Below the pieces are notes generated by a model. The model ran no database searches. It was not told the DNA's origin and saw nothing but the letters and a program-made list of their open reading frames with translations. A DNA stretch of 64,000 bases from Propionibacteriaceae bacterium. Lineage in GTDB: Bacteria > Actinomycetota > Actinomycetes > Propionibacteriales > Propionibacteriaceae. Shown piece after piece: positions 45,899 to 53,888 of the stretch (positions within the stretch are counted from its first letter, which is position 1; every line of letters starts with the position of its first letter). The translations under genes were made by a program, and so were the position numbers. The stretch lies in assembly GCA_027492545.1 (NCBI GenBank), contig JAPUEL010000032.1:1-64000 (forward strand). The letters run 5' to 3'.

Positions 45899-47977
45899 GT
45901 GCAGACCCCGAAGAGCAAGCAGCCCCACTCCCGCGACTACGAGGCGAAGAACCTGCTGGTCCTTGAGGGGCTCGAGGCCGTGCGCAAGCGGCCCGCCATG
46001 TACATCGGGTCCACCGACACACGCGGGCTCATGCACTGCCTGTGGGAGATCATCGACAACGCGGTCGACGAGGCGCTGTCCGGGTTCGGTGAGGCCATCG
46101 AGGTGACGCTGGGCCGCGACGGGTCGGTGGCCGTCACGGACCACGCCCGCGGCATCCCCGTCGACACAGAGCCGCGCACCGGCCTGTCCGGCGTGGAGGT
46201 GGTGTTCACCAAGCTCCATGCCGGGGGCAAGTTCGGCAACTCGTCCTACAACGCCACCGGCGGCCTGCACGGGGTGGGCGCGTCCGTGGTCAACGCACTG
46301 AGTTCACGGCTCGATGTGGAGGTGGACCGCAACGGCGCCACGTGGTCGATGAGCTTCCGTCGAGGCGTGCCCGGTGTGTTCGACGGCGAGGGTCCCGACG
46401 CGCCCTTCTCGCCGGGCGGAGGCCTGCGGAAGTCCGGGAGGGTGGCGAAGGGCAGCACAGGCACCCGCGTGCGCTACTGGCCCGACCGCCAGATCTTCCT
46501 GGCCGATGCCGAACTGTCGCTCACCCACCTGCATGACCGCGCCAGGCAGACGGCGTTCCTGGTCCCAGGGCTCCGCATCGACGTCGACGATTCGCGAGGC
46601 GGTGAGCCCGTTCGCGAGTCCTTCGTGCACGTCGGCGGGATCACCGAGTTCGCGGACTTCCTGGCCGCAGACGCGCCGCTCACGGAGGTGATCCGGCTCC
46701 AGGGGCGGGACTCCTTCGTCGAGACGGTCCCCATGCTCGACGAGGCCGGTGCCATGACGCCGACCGACGTGGAGCGCGACCTCGACGTCGACATCGCGGT
46801 GCGGTGGGGGACCGGCTACGACGCGCACGTCAAGTCGTTCGTCAACATCATCGCCACCCCGAAGGGCGGCACGCACGTCACCGGATTCGAGCGTGGCCTC
46901 ACCCGCGCGTTCGTGAAGTCGCTCGACGGCACCCGTCTCCTCAAGGCCGGGGAGGAGGTCCTCAAGGACGACTGCCTCGAGGGCCTCACAGCGGTCGTGA
47001 CGGTGCGCCTCGCCGAGCCCCAGTTCGAGGGGCAGACCAAGGAGGTGCTCGGCACCCCGCCGGTGCAGAAGCTCGTGGCCGGGATCGTCGAGCGGGAGAT
47101 GGGCGAGTTCCTCACCAGCACGAAGGCCGCCATCCGTCCCATCGCGCGCACGCTGATGGAGAAGGTCGTCAATGCGTCGCGGACGCGGGTGCAGGCGAGG
47201 GCGCACAAGGACAACCAGCGTCGGAAGAATGCACTCGAATCCTCGGCCCTCCCCACGAAGCTCAAGGACTGCCGCTCCAGCGACGTCGACGCCACCGAGC
47301 TGTTCATCGTCGAGGGCGACTCCGCGCTCGGCACGGCCAACGTGGCGCGCAACTCCGAGTTCCAGGCGCTGCTGCCCATCCGCGGCAAGATCCTCAACGT
47401 CCAGAAGGCCTCGGTGGGCGCCATGCTCGAGAACGCGGAGTGCGCCTCCATCATCCAGGTCGTCGGCGCCGGGTCCGGCCGGACGTTCGACGTGGAGGCG
47501 GCCCGCTACGGCAAGGTGGTGTTCATGGCGGATGCGGACTCCGACGGGGCCCACATCCGCTGCCTCCTGGCCACCTTGTTCTTCCGGTACATGCGACCCC
47601 TCGTCGAGGCTGGCCGGGTGTACTCGGCCGTGCCGCCGCTGCACCGCTTCGAGCTGATCAACCCCAAGCGCGGCTACGACAAGTACATCTACACCTACTC
47701 GGACGCCGAGTACCAGCGCAAGGCCGCGGAGCTGACCAAGCGCGGACAGGCGTTCAAGGAGCCGCAGCGCTACAAGGGTCTTGGTGAGATGGACGCGGAC
47801 CAGTTGGCAGACACCACGATGAGCCCGAGGCACCGCACCCTCCGGCGCCTCACCGTCGACGACGCGGCGGCCGCCGAGCGGGTGTTCGAGATGCTCATGG
47901 GCAACGAGGTGGCACCCCGCAAGGAGTTCATCATCCAGGGCGCCTACGCGGTGGAGGCTGATCGCATCGACGCGTGA
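45899..47977 (+). CDS. parE: DNA topoisomerase IV subunit B
   Basis: ParE is the ATPase subunit of topoisomerase IV, which unlinks replicated chromosomes. The 692-residue protein has the GHKL ATPase (EIIDNAVDEALSG near 50; TGGLHGVGASVVNALS near 120), the transducer domain, and Toprim with IVEGDSALG near 468 and MADADSDGAHI near 543. It ends with the GyrB-type C-terminal piece (RYKGLGEMDADQL). The GTG start at 45899 has a -10-like element six bases upstream. The partner parC lies 5.9 kb away in convergent orientation. Assignment to ParE rather than GyrB rests on the neighbouring ParC-type gene. Confidence 0.88.
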   Translation: MQTPKSKQPHSRDYEAKNLLVLEGLEAVRKRPAMYIGSTDTRGLMHCLWEIIDNAVDEALSGFGEAIEVTLGRDGSVAVTDHARGIPVDTEPRTGLSGVEVVFTKLHAGGKFGNSSYNATGGLHGVGASVVNALSSRLDVEVDRNGATWSMSFRRGVPGVFDGEGPDAPFSPGGGLRKSGRVAKGSTGTRVRYWPDRQIFLADAELSLTHLHDRARQTAFLVPGLRIDVDDSRGGEPVRESFVHVGGITEFADFLAADAPLTEVIRLQGRDSFVETVPMLDEAGAMTPTDVERDLDVDIAVRWGTGYDAHVKSFVNIIATPKGGTHVTGFERGLTRAFVKSLDGTRLLKAGEEVLKDDCLEGLTAVVTVRLAEPQFEGQTKEVLGTPPVQKLVAGIVEREMGEFLTSTKAAIRPIARTLMEKVVNASRTRVQARAHKDNQRRKNALESSALPTKLKDCRSSDVDATELFIVEGDSALGTANVARNSEFQALLPIRGKILNVQKASVGAMLENAECASIIQVVGAGSGRTFDVEAARYGKVVFMADADSDGAHIRCLLATLFFRYMRPLVEAGRVYSAVPPLHRFELINPKRGYDKYIYTYSDAEYQRKAAELTKRGQAFKEPQRYKGLGEMDADQLADTTMSPRHRTLRRLTVDDAAAAERVFEMLMGNEVAPRKEFIIQGAYAVEADRIDA

Positions 47978-47990
47978 CGCCATCGCAGGC

Positions 47991-48641
47991 TCAGTCGACG
48001 AGCACCACCCACAGGTGGCGCGGTCCATGCACCCCCTCGACCCGGCTGAGTTCGATGTCGCTGGTGGCCGAGCCTCCGCTCAGCCACGTGACGGGGCGGC
48101 GTGCCCGCATGGCCGGCGCCAGCCGGGCGATGCCCTCCGGCACGTCGCTGACCACTTGATCGGAGCGCACCACACAGATGTGCCGGTCCGGCAGGAGGCT
48201 CAACGCGCGGCGGCCCTGCCCCTCTGAGTGGTCGAGCGCGATGGTGCCGGAGTCCGCCATCGCCACGGCGCAGGTGGAGACGACGGCGTCGATGGTGTTG
48301 AGCTGCCCGTGGGTCAGGGGAGGCTCGTCCGAGTGCAGAGTCAGGCCAGCGGCGCGCAGGGCGCCCGTCCACTCGTCGGGGAATCCGCCGGGGACGACGA
48401 CGCTGGTGGCTCCCAGATCCTGCAGGGCCGTGACCAGAGCCTGGCCCACCTGCGCCTCATGGCACCGGGTGACCGTCGCCTTGTAGTCCTCGACCTTCTC
48501 GACGAAGTCGGCCAGCACATCCGCGGTGGGCAGGGGCTGCCCGTAGGTCCAGTCGACGGGGACGTCGACCTCGGGCCGGGACTCCTGGACGTCGGCGGTG
48601 GCCCGTCGGATCCTGCTCAGGACCTCGTCGCGTGCGCTCAC
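47991..48641 (-). CDS. lutC: Lactate utilization protein C (LutC, LUD domain)
   Basis: LutC is a subunit of the LutABC complex that oxidises L-lactate to pyruvate with iron-sulfur centres. The 216-residue protein is a LUD-domain protein with TSVVVPGGFPDEW, the AVSTCAVAMADSGTI core and LLPDRHICVVRSDQVV near the middle, and SGGSATSDIELSRVEGVHGP towards the end. It overlaps lutB by four bases. It is the last gene of the operon and converges on parE. Confidence 0.92.
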   Translation of the reverse strand: MSARDEVLSRIRRATADVQESRPEVDVPVDWTYGQPLPTADVLADFVEKVEDYKATVTRCHEAQVGQALVTALQDLGATSVVVPGGFPDEWTGALRAAGLTLHSDEPPLTHGQLNTIDAVVSTCAVAMADSGTIALDHSEGQGRRALSLLPDRHICVVRSDQVVSDVPEGIARLAPAMRARRPVTWLSGGSATSDIELSRVEGVHGPRHLWVVLVD

Positions 48642-50113
48642 TTCGCGCCTCCTTCATGGTTCTTCTTCCACCACTGGCGGAAGGTCTGGGTGGGCGGTGC
48701 CTCGGTGTCGCGGGCGTCGAGCCAGCGGGAGGCGATCGGGATGGGCATCGGGCCGAGCCACCTGCCCCTGAACACCCGCCCGGCGAGGCGGCTGCCCGCC
48801 TGGACGGTCTCCAGGTGCGACCCGTCGGCCATGACCCAGCCGGCCCCCTTCATGATCGCCTGCTCCCCGGTGGGATGCTTCGACGTCTTGTAGTCGACCA
48901 CCTTGTGGCGCAGATGCACCAGGATGTCGGTGAACGGGATCCGCACCGGACACACGTCGTTGCAGGCCCCGCACAGGGTGGACGCGAACGGCAGCGCGCG
49001 GTCGTTCGGGTTCTCCATGCCACGCAGCTGCGGTCCCAGGATGGCGCCGATCGGTCCCGGATAAGGGGAGCCGTAGGCGTGCCCGCCCACCCGCTCGTAG
49101 ACCGGGCAGATGTTGAGGCAGGCGGAGCAGCGGATGCAGCGCAGCGCCGCCCGTCCCTCCGGGTCCGCCAGGACGTTGGTGCGGCCGTTGTCCAGCAGGA
49201 TCACGTGCAGGTCCTGCGGGCCGTCCCCTGGCGTGACACCGGTCCAGAACGACGTGTAGGGGTTCATCCGCTCACCGGTGGAGGAGCGGGGGAGGAGCTT
49301 GAGGAAGACCTCGAGGTCAGCCATGGTGGGCAGGATCTTCTCGATGCCCACCACCGAGACGAACGTCTCAGGCAGCGTCAGGCACATGCGGCCGTTGCCC
49401 TCGGACTCGACGATGACCAACGTGCCGGTCTCGGCCACGATGAAGTTGCCGCCGGAGACGCCCATCTTCGCGCGGAGGAACTTTTCCCGGAGGTGGGCCC
49501 TGGCCGCGTTGGTGAGCTCGGTGGGGTCGTCGGAGATGCCCTCCGGCGCGGCAACCCCGTAGCGCCCCATCTCCTCGGTGAAGATCTCGCGCACCTCCGA
49601 GCGGTTGCGGTGGATGGCCGGAACCAGGATGTGGCTCGGCAGGTCATGGCCGAGCTGCACGATGAGTTCGGCCAGGTCCGTCTCCCATGCCGCGATCCCC
49701 TCCGCCTCGAGATGCTCGTTCAGGTCGATCTCCTGCGTGACCATGGACTTGATCTTGACGACCTCGTCCACGCCCTTGGCCTTGGCGATGTCGGCGACGA
49801 TCCGGTTAGCGTCCGCGGCGTCGCGCGCCCAGTGGACGGTGATGCCCGCCGCGGTCATGGCCTCCTCGGCCTGGATGAGGTATTGCTCGAGATGTCGGGC
49901 CACCCGGTCTTTGATCTGGGCGCCGGCGGTGCGGAGCTCCTCCCAGTTGTCCACCTCGGCGGCGCGGGCGACGCGCTTGCCGCGGATGGTGCCGGTGGCG
50001 TGGCGCAGGTTCTTGCGCTGCTCGGCGTTCTCCAGCCCCGCCTTCGCGGCCTGCGGGAACGGCGGGATCCCCAGCCAGGAGCCGGGCTCCGGGGTGCGAC
50101 GGGTGGTGGTCAT
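48638..50113 (-). CDS. lutB: Lactate utilization iron-sulfur protein LutB
   Basis: LutB is the central electron-transfer subunit of the lactate oxidation complex. The 491-residue protein has a LUD-like N-terminal part, then two four-cysteine clusters, CIRCSACLNICP near residue 322 and CGACNDVCPVRIPF near 375, each expected to hold a [4Fe-4S] centre. A helical C-terminus follows. Its ATG overlaps the end of lutA (50110-50113), and lutC follows with a four-base overlap. Confidence 0.93.
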   Translation of the reverse strand: MTTTRRTPEPGSWLGIPPFPQAAKAGLENAEQRKNLRHATGTIRGKRVARAAEVDNWEELRTAGAQIKDRVARHLEQYLIQAEEAMTAAGITVHWARDAADANRIVADIAKAKGVDEVVKIKSMVTQEIDLNEHLEAEGIAAWETDLAELIVQLGHDLPSHILVPAIHRNRSEVREIFTEEMGRYGVAAPEGISDDPTELTNAARAHLREKFLRAKMGVSGGNFIVAETGTLVIVESEGNGRMCLTLPETFVSVVGIEKILPTMADLEVFLKLLPRSSTGERMNPYTSFWTGVTPGDGPQDLHVILLDNGRTNVLADPEGRAALRCIRCSACLNICPVYERVGGHAYGSPYPGPIGAILGPQLRGMENPNDRALPFASTLCGACNDVCPVRIPFTDILVHLRHKVVDYKTSKHPTGEQAIMKGAGWVMADGSHLETVQAGSRLAGRVFRGRWLGPMPIPIASRWLDARDTEAPPTQTFRQWWKKNHEGGAK

Positions 50114-50862
50114 CGCGATGCCTCCTCGGTGGTGGCCAGGATCTCGGCCAGGTGGATGGTCCTGATGCCCGCACGCTGACGGTGGAGCACCCCGCCGATG
50201 TTCATCAGGCAGGCGTGGTCGCCGGCCACGAGGTACTCGGCGTCGGTGGATCGGACGTGACGCGCCTTGTCGGAGGCCATGGCCACCGACACCTCGGGGT
50301 TCTTGACGGAGAACGTTCCGCCGAATCCGCAGCACTGGTCCGCGTTCGGGAGGTCGACGAGATCGATCCCCCGCACGGCCTGGAGGAGCCGGAGAGGTCG
50401 GTCGCCCACTTTCGCGATGCGCATCGAGTGGCAGGTGGGGTGGTAGGTCACCCGGTGGGGGAAGTAGGCGCCCACGTCGGTGACGCCCAGAACGTCGACG
50501 ATGAACTCGGAGAGCTCATACGTGCGGGAGGCGACGGCCGACGCCTCGGCTTCGAGTCCTGAGTCGCCGGCGTGGCGCGCCAGCATGGCGTGCTGCTCAC
50601 GCACAGAGCCGACGCAGGAGCCGGAGGGGGCCACGATGTAGTCGTACCCGCCGAAGCTCGCGGCGTAGTTGCGGACCGTCGGTAGAGCCTCCTTCCAGTA
50701 CCCGGTGTTGGTCATGATCTGCCCGCAGCAGGTCTGCTTCTCGGGGTAGGAGACGCGGCAGCCGAGCCGCTCGAGGAGCCTGACGGTGGCGATGGGGACC
50801 GACGGTTTCATCGTGTCGGTGATACAGGTCGCGAAGAGCGCGACATGGGGTGCGGTGGTCAT
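50110..50862 (-). CDS. lutA: Lactate utilization protein A (LutA, CCG domain)
   Basis: LutA belongs to the two-CCG-domain family like the glycolate oxidase iron-sulfur subunit GlcF C-terminus. The 250-residue protein shows two cysteine-rich motifs, one with CCGQIM near residue 46 and one with ADQCCGFGGTF near 178, plus VAPSGSCVGSV and TYHPTCHSMR. Together with LutB and LutC it makes the soluble lactate-oxidising complex. The ATG at 50862 follows a GAAAGG site. lctP ends 14 bases upstream. Confidence 0.93.
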   Translation of the reverse strand: MTTAPHVALFATCITDTMKPSVPIATVRLLERLGCRVSYPEKQTCCGQIMTNTGYWKEALPTVRNYAASFGGYDYIVAPSGSCVGSVREQHAMLARHAGDSGLEAEASAVASRTYELSEFIVDVLGVTDVGAYFPHRVTYHPTCHSMRIAKVGDRPLRLLQAVRGIDLVDLPNADQCCGFGGTFSVKNPEVSVAMASDKARHVRSTDAEYLVAGDHACLMNIGGVLHRQRAGIRTIHLAEILATTEEASR

Positions 50863-50876
50863 CGTTGGCCTTTCGA

Positions 50877-52571
50877 TCAGGGGAGCAGCCAGCTCAACAC
50901 TGGGGTGGACATGAGGCCTGAGATCAGGCACAGGAGGGCGAGGAGGATGAAGCTCCACTTGATGATCCGGCGCAGGATCACGGACTCGGCGCCAGGGATG
51001 CCGATCGAGGTGGCCGCGACCGTGAGCGACTGCGGTGAGATCATTTTGCCCACGACACCGCCGGCGGCGCTGGATCCGACGAGAAGCGCGCGCATGTCCT
51101 CGGTGCCGAGGTGGCTGCCGGGTCCGATCTCGGCACCGACGCCGGACTGGAGGCCGGAGAACAGGATGTTGGCCGAGGTGTCGGAGCCGGTGACGTACAC
51201 ACCGATCCAGCCGAGGACGGGGGCGACGAAGGGGTAGGCGATGCCCGCCCCGGCGAAGAAGAGCCCGAGTGCCAGCGTCTGTCCGGAGTCTCCCATGACG
51301 TAGGCGAGGGCCACGACCGAGCCGATGGTCAGCATCGCGAAGCGCAGCTTCTTCACCTGTGCCCCCAGGACCGTGAAGATCTGCGAGAGCGGCATGCGGT
51401 AGATGAGGCCGGTGACGATCGCCACCAGCGCGAGCAGTATGCCGGGCGTGGAGGCCCAGGCGAACGTGTAGGTCTGGTGCGACGCGGGCTCGCCCGCGAC
51501 GTTGAGCATCTCCGACAGGCCCGGCCAGGCGATCTTGATGTCGGTGGAGACGAGCGCCGCCTTGACCGCGGGGAGCGCGGCGACGGCGAACACGATGATG
51601 ACCAGGATGTAGGGCACCAGGGCCATCAGGATCCGGCGGCCGGTCAGCGGGGCGGCGCCCTCGTCGGAGACCATGGCGTGCGTCGCGTGGCCCTCGATCT
51701 CAGGATCCAGCGGAATCCCGATGCGGCCCGTGGCGCTCTCGCCGCCGGTGGGGTGCCAGACCCGGAGAAAGGCGATGGCGACGCCCACGCTGACGACCGC
51801 CGCGAAGACCTCGGTCAGGTTGTAGAGGGGGGTGGCGGACACGATCCACTTCGTCACGCCGAAGCTGATGCCCACGACCAGACCGAAGGGCCAGACCTCC
51901 TTGAGGCCGCGGCGGCCGTCCATCACCGCGAGCAGCAGGAACGGCACAACCAGGCACAGCATCGCCGTGATCCGGCCGGTGATCGGGGAGATGGCCAGCA
52001 CGTCGTCGAACCCACCGGTCTTGGCCGCCATGAGCACCGGCAGGCCGACGGCGCCGAACGCGACGGGCACGGTGTTGGCGAGCAGGGCGATCATCGCCGA
52101 GCGGATGGGGGAGAAGCCGATGGCCACGAGCATCGCGGCGGTGATCGCCACTGGCGCCCCGAACCCGGCCATGGCCTCGAGCAGGCCGCCGAAGGAGAAC
52201 GCGATGAGCATCGCGAGCACTCGGGGATCGTCGCTGATCAGGAAGAACGTGCGCCGCAGGTCGTCGAAACGCCCCGACGCGACGGTGACCTCGTACATCC
52301 AGATGGCGGTCAGCAGGATTCACACGATGGGGAAGATGCCGTAGACGAAGCCGTGTGTGCTGGTGGCGAGCGCCGTGGTGACAGGCATGCCGAAGGCCGT
52401 GACCGCCACCACGAACGCCAGGGCCCAGGAGAACGGCCCCGCGTGGTGGGCCTTCCACCTCAGAAGGCCGAGGGTGACCAGCATCCCCACGATCGGGACG
52501 GCCGCAATCAGCGCGGACACCCATTGGGCACCCAGGGGGTTGGTGTCTGGTTGGAAGGATTCCAAGAGCAT
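50877..52571 (-). pseudogene. lctP: L-lactate permease gene with in-frame TGA
   Basis: The sequence encodes a lactate permease of the LctP family (about 564 residues, twelve or more transmembrane helices). Codon 84 is TGA (plus-strand TCA at 52320-52322). The following frame continues without further disruption in ILLTAIWMYEVTV, FSFGGLLEAMAGFGAPVAITAAM and TGSDTSANILFS. Homologs have tryptophan at this position (FPIVWI), so TGG to TGA by one base is the likely change. The upstream reading frame starts at ATG 52571 with GGAG before it. Permease function is probably lost unless the stop is read through, translation restarts at ATG 52298, or the base is a sequencing error. Confidence 0.85.
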
Positions 52572-52593
52572 GGGCGAACTCCGTCGTTCGTAT

Positions 52594-52622
52594 TGGTCAG
52601 ACCCACCTATCTGGTCTGACCA
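52594..52622. promoter_or_regulatory. Twin operator for the lactate regulator
   Basis: TGGTCAGACCC (52594-52604) and TGGTCTGACCA (52612-52622) lie 18 bases apart between lctP and the GntR-type regulator gene. Site 2 fits TNGTNNNACNA, the consensus of LldR/PdhR-like GntR regulators. The two sites together also form a perfect 10-base inverted repeat (TGGTCAGACC/GGTCTGACCA). It is the likely operator for the divergent permease-lut operon and for autoregulation. Confidence 0.75.
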
Positions 52623-52674
52623 TATGGCAGTGCGTTGTGAATGTCAATACGTTTCCATGCGCCACAATGGGCCC

Positions 52675-53361
52675 ATGACCACCGGAGGCTTCGACACCGT
52701 GCTGGACTTCCTGACCGGCGAGATACTCGCCGGCCGGGTGGCTCCTGAATCGAGGCTGCCCAACGAGCGTGAGCTCGCAGCGCAGCTGGGCGCCAGCCGT
52801 AGCGCCGTACGGGAGGCCATCAAGGTGCTCCAGGCCCAGGGCGTGATCACGTCGAACACCGGCCCGGGTCGTGGCACCCGGGTCGCCGCCAGCCAGGGTG
52901 CGGCGCTCGGGCGGATGCTCAAGCTGCACGTCGCGCTGGATGCCGTCTCATTCGATGAGCTGACCGAGACCCGGGTCGTGCTGGAGCGGGCCGCCGCGGA
53001 GGCCGCGGCGGTCCACGGCGCACAGGCCGCGGTGGAGGAGTTGAGGGTCATGGCCGCTGACATGACCGAGGTGACCGACGCGGCCCTCTTCAACGAGCTC
53101 GACACCGCATTCCATGTGGCGATCGCTGGCCTGGGGGCGAATCGGCTGATCCGCGACATGACCATCGCAATCCGTGAGGCGGTCGCGACGCCCATCCTGA
53201 ATGCGGAGGAGAGGCTGGGGGACTGGGAGACGCTGCGCCGACGGCTCGTCGCCGAGCACGGTCTCATTCAGCGGGCGATCGCCGATCACGACGGGCCAGG
53301 TGCGGCGGATCTGTGCGAGGCGCACATCCGGGGAGCGCACCGGGTGCTGCTTCCCGCCTGA
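52675..53361 (+). CDS. FadR/GntR-family lactate regulator
   Basis: This 228-residue regulator has an N-terminal winged helix-turn-helix (about 1-70: LPNERELAAQLGASRSAVREAIKVLQAQG) and a helical FCD ligand-binding domain (about 85-225). The divergent position next to a lactate permease/Lut operon and a matching operator at 52594-52622 suggest it is LldR/LutR-like, releasing DNA on lactate or a related acid. ATG at 52675 is used; ATG at 52657 would add six residues. There is no clear Shine-Dalgarno. Confidence 0.88.
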   Translation: MTTGGFDTVLDFLTGEILAGRVAPESRLPNERELAAQLGASRSAVREAIKVLQAQGVITSNTGPGRGTRVAASQGAALGRMLKLHVALDAVSFDELTETRVVLERAAAEAAAVHGAQAAVEELRVMAADMTEVTDAALFNELDTAFHVAIAGLGANRLIRDMTIAIREAVATPILNAEERLGDWETLRRRLVAEHGLIQRAIADHDGPGAADLCEAHIRGAHRVLLPA

Positions 53362-53369
53362 TCAGAGGG

Positions 53370-53861
53370 TCAGATGACCTGGGTCAGCCTGCCGGTGTCG
53401 ACGTCGTACATGAAGCCGCCGACCTCCGCGTAGCCCTTGATGAGGGGGTGGCTGGCCACCATGTCCACATCGGCCTGCAGCCGCGCCTGCTGATCCGGAT
53501 GGGCGCCGAACGAGATCCACGACGTGTCGTGGCCGGTCCGTTCCGCGATGGTGCGACGGATGTCCGCGTCGGTGCCGGAGGCCATGGCGCAGCGCGTGTG
53601 GGGCACGATCATGATGCGCTTGACGTGCAGAAGCTGAGCGCTCAACACGCAGCCCGTCAGCACTGATGTCGAGACTCGGCCGCCGGGCGAGCGCAGAATC
53701 TTGGCGTCGCCCAGCCGGAGGCCCAGCATGGCCAAGGGTTCGATCCGGGAGTCCATGCAGGTCACCATGGCAATGCCCGCCTTGGCGATACCGTCGAAGC
53801 CGCCATCGGTGAACGTGTCGGCGTATCGCTTGTTGTTGGCCAGCAGATCCTCGAAGCTCAT
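53370..53861 (-). CDS. Beta-class carbonic anhydrase
   Basis: This 163-residue protein interconverts CO2 and bicarbonate. It has the beta-class zinc motif: CMDSRIEPL near residues 35-43 (Cys, Asp-Arg dyad) and HTRCAM near 88-92 (His and second Cys). The small size and CMDSRI spacing fit the Rv1284-like group of actinobacterial enzymes. The ATG at 53861 follows GGGAGG, with a minus-strand TAGCAT -10 at 53883-53888. It converges with the GntR-regulator gene and follows parC on the same strand. Confidence 0.92.
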   Translation of the reverse strand: MSFEDLLANNKRYADTFTDGGFDGIAKAGIAMVTCMDSRIEPLAMLGLRLGDAKILRSPGGRVSTSVLTGCVLSAQLLHVKRIMIVPHTRCAMASGTDADIRRTIAERTGHDTSWISFGAHPDQQARLQADVDMVASHPLIKGYAEVGGFMYDVDTGRLTQVI

Positions 53862-53882
53862 GGGGCCTCCCTTCCGTCGGCG

Positions 53883-53888
53883 ATGCTA
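53883..53888 (-). promoter_or_regulatory. -10 element (TAGCAT) of the carbonic anhydrase gene
   Basis: Minus-strand TAGCAT lies 21 bases before the ATG at 53861, leaving a short leader with GGGAGG. It overlaps the end of parC. Confidence 0.35.

Noticed and set aside
46304-48028. 574-codon open frame antisense to parE
   Set aside because: Shadow of the parE codon pattern; no domain, and the sense strand carries all topoisomerase motifs.
52320-52322. TGA in lctP read as tryptophan or selenocysteine
   Set aside because: TGA serves as a normal stop for many genes in this window, and no selenocysteine insertion element is visible downstream. Nonsense mutation or sequencing error is simpler.
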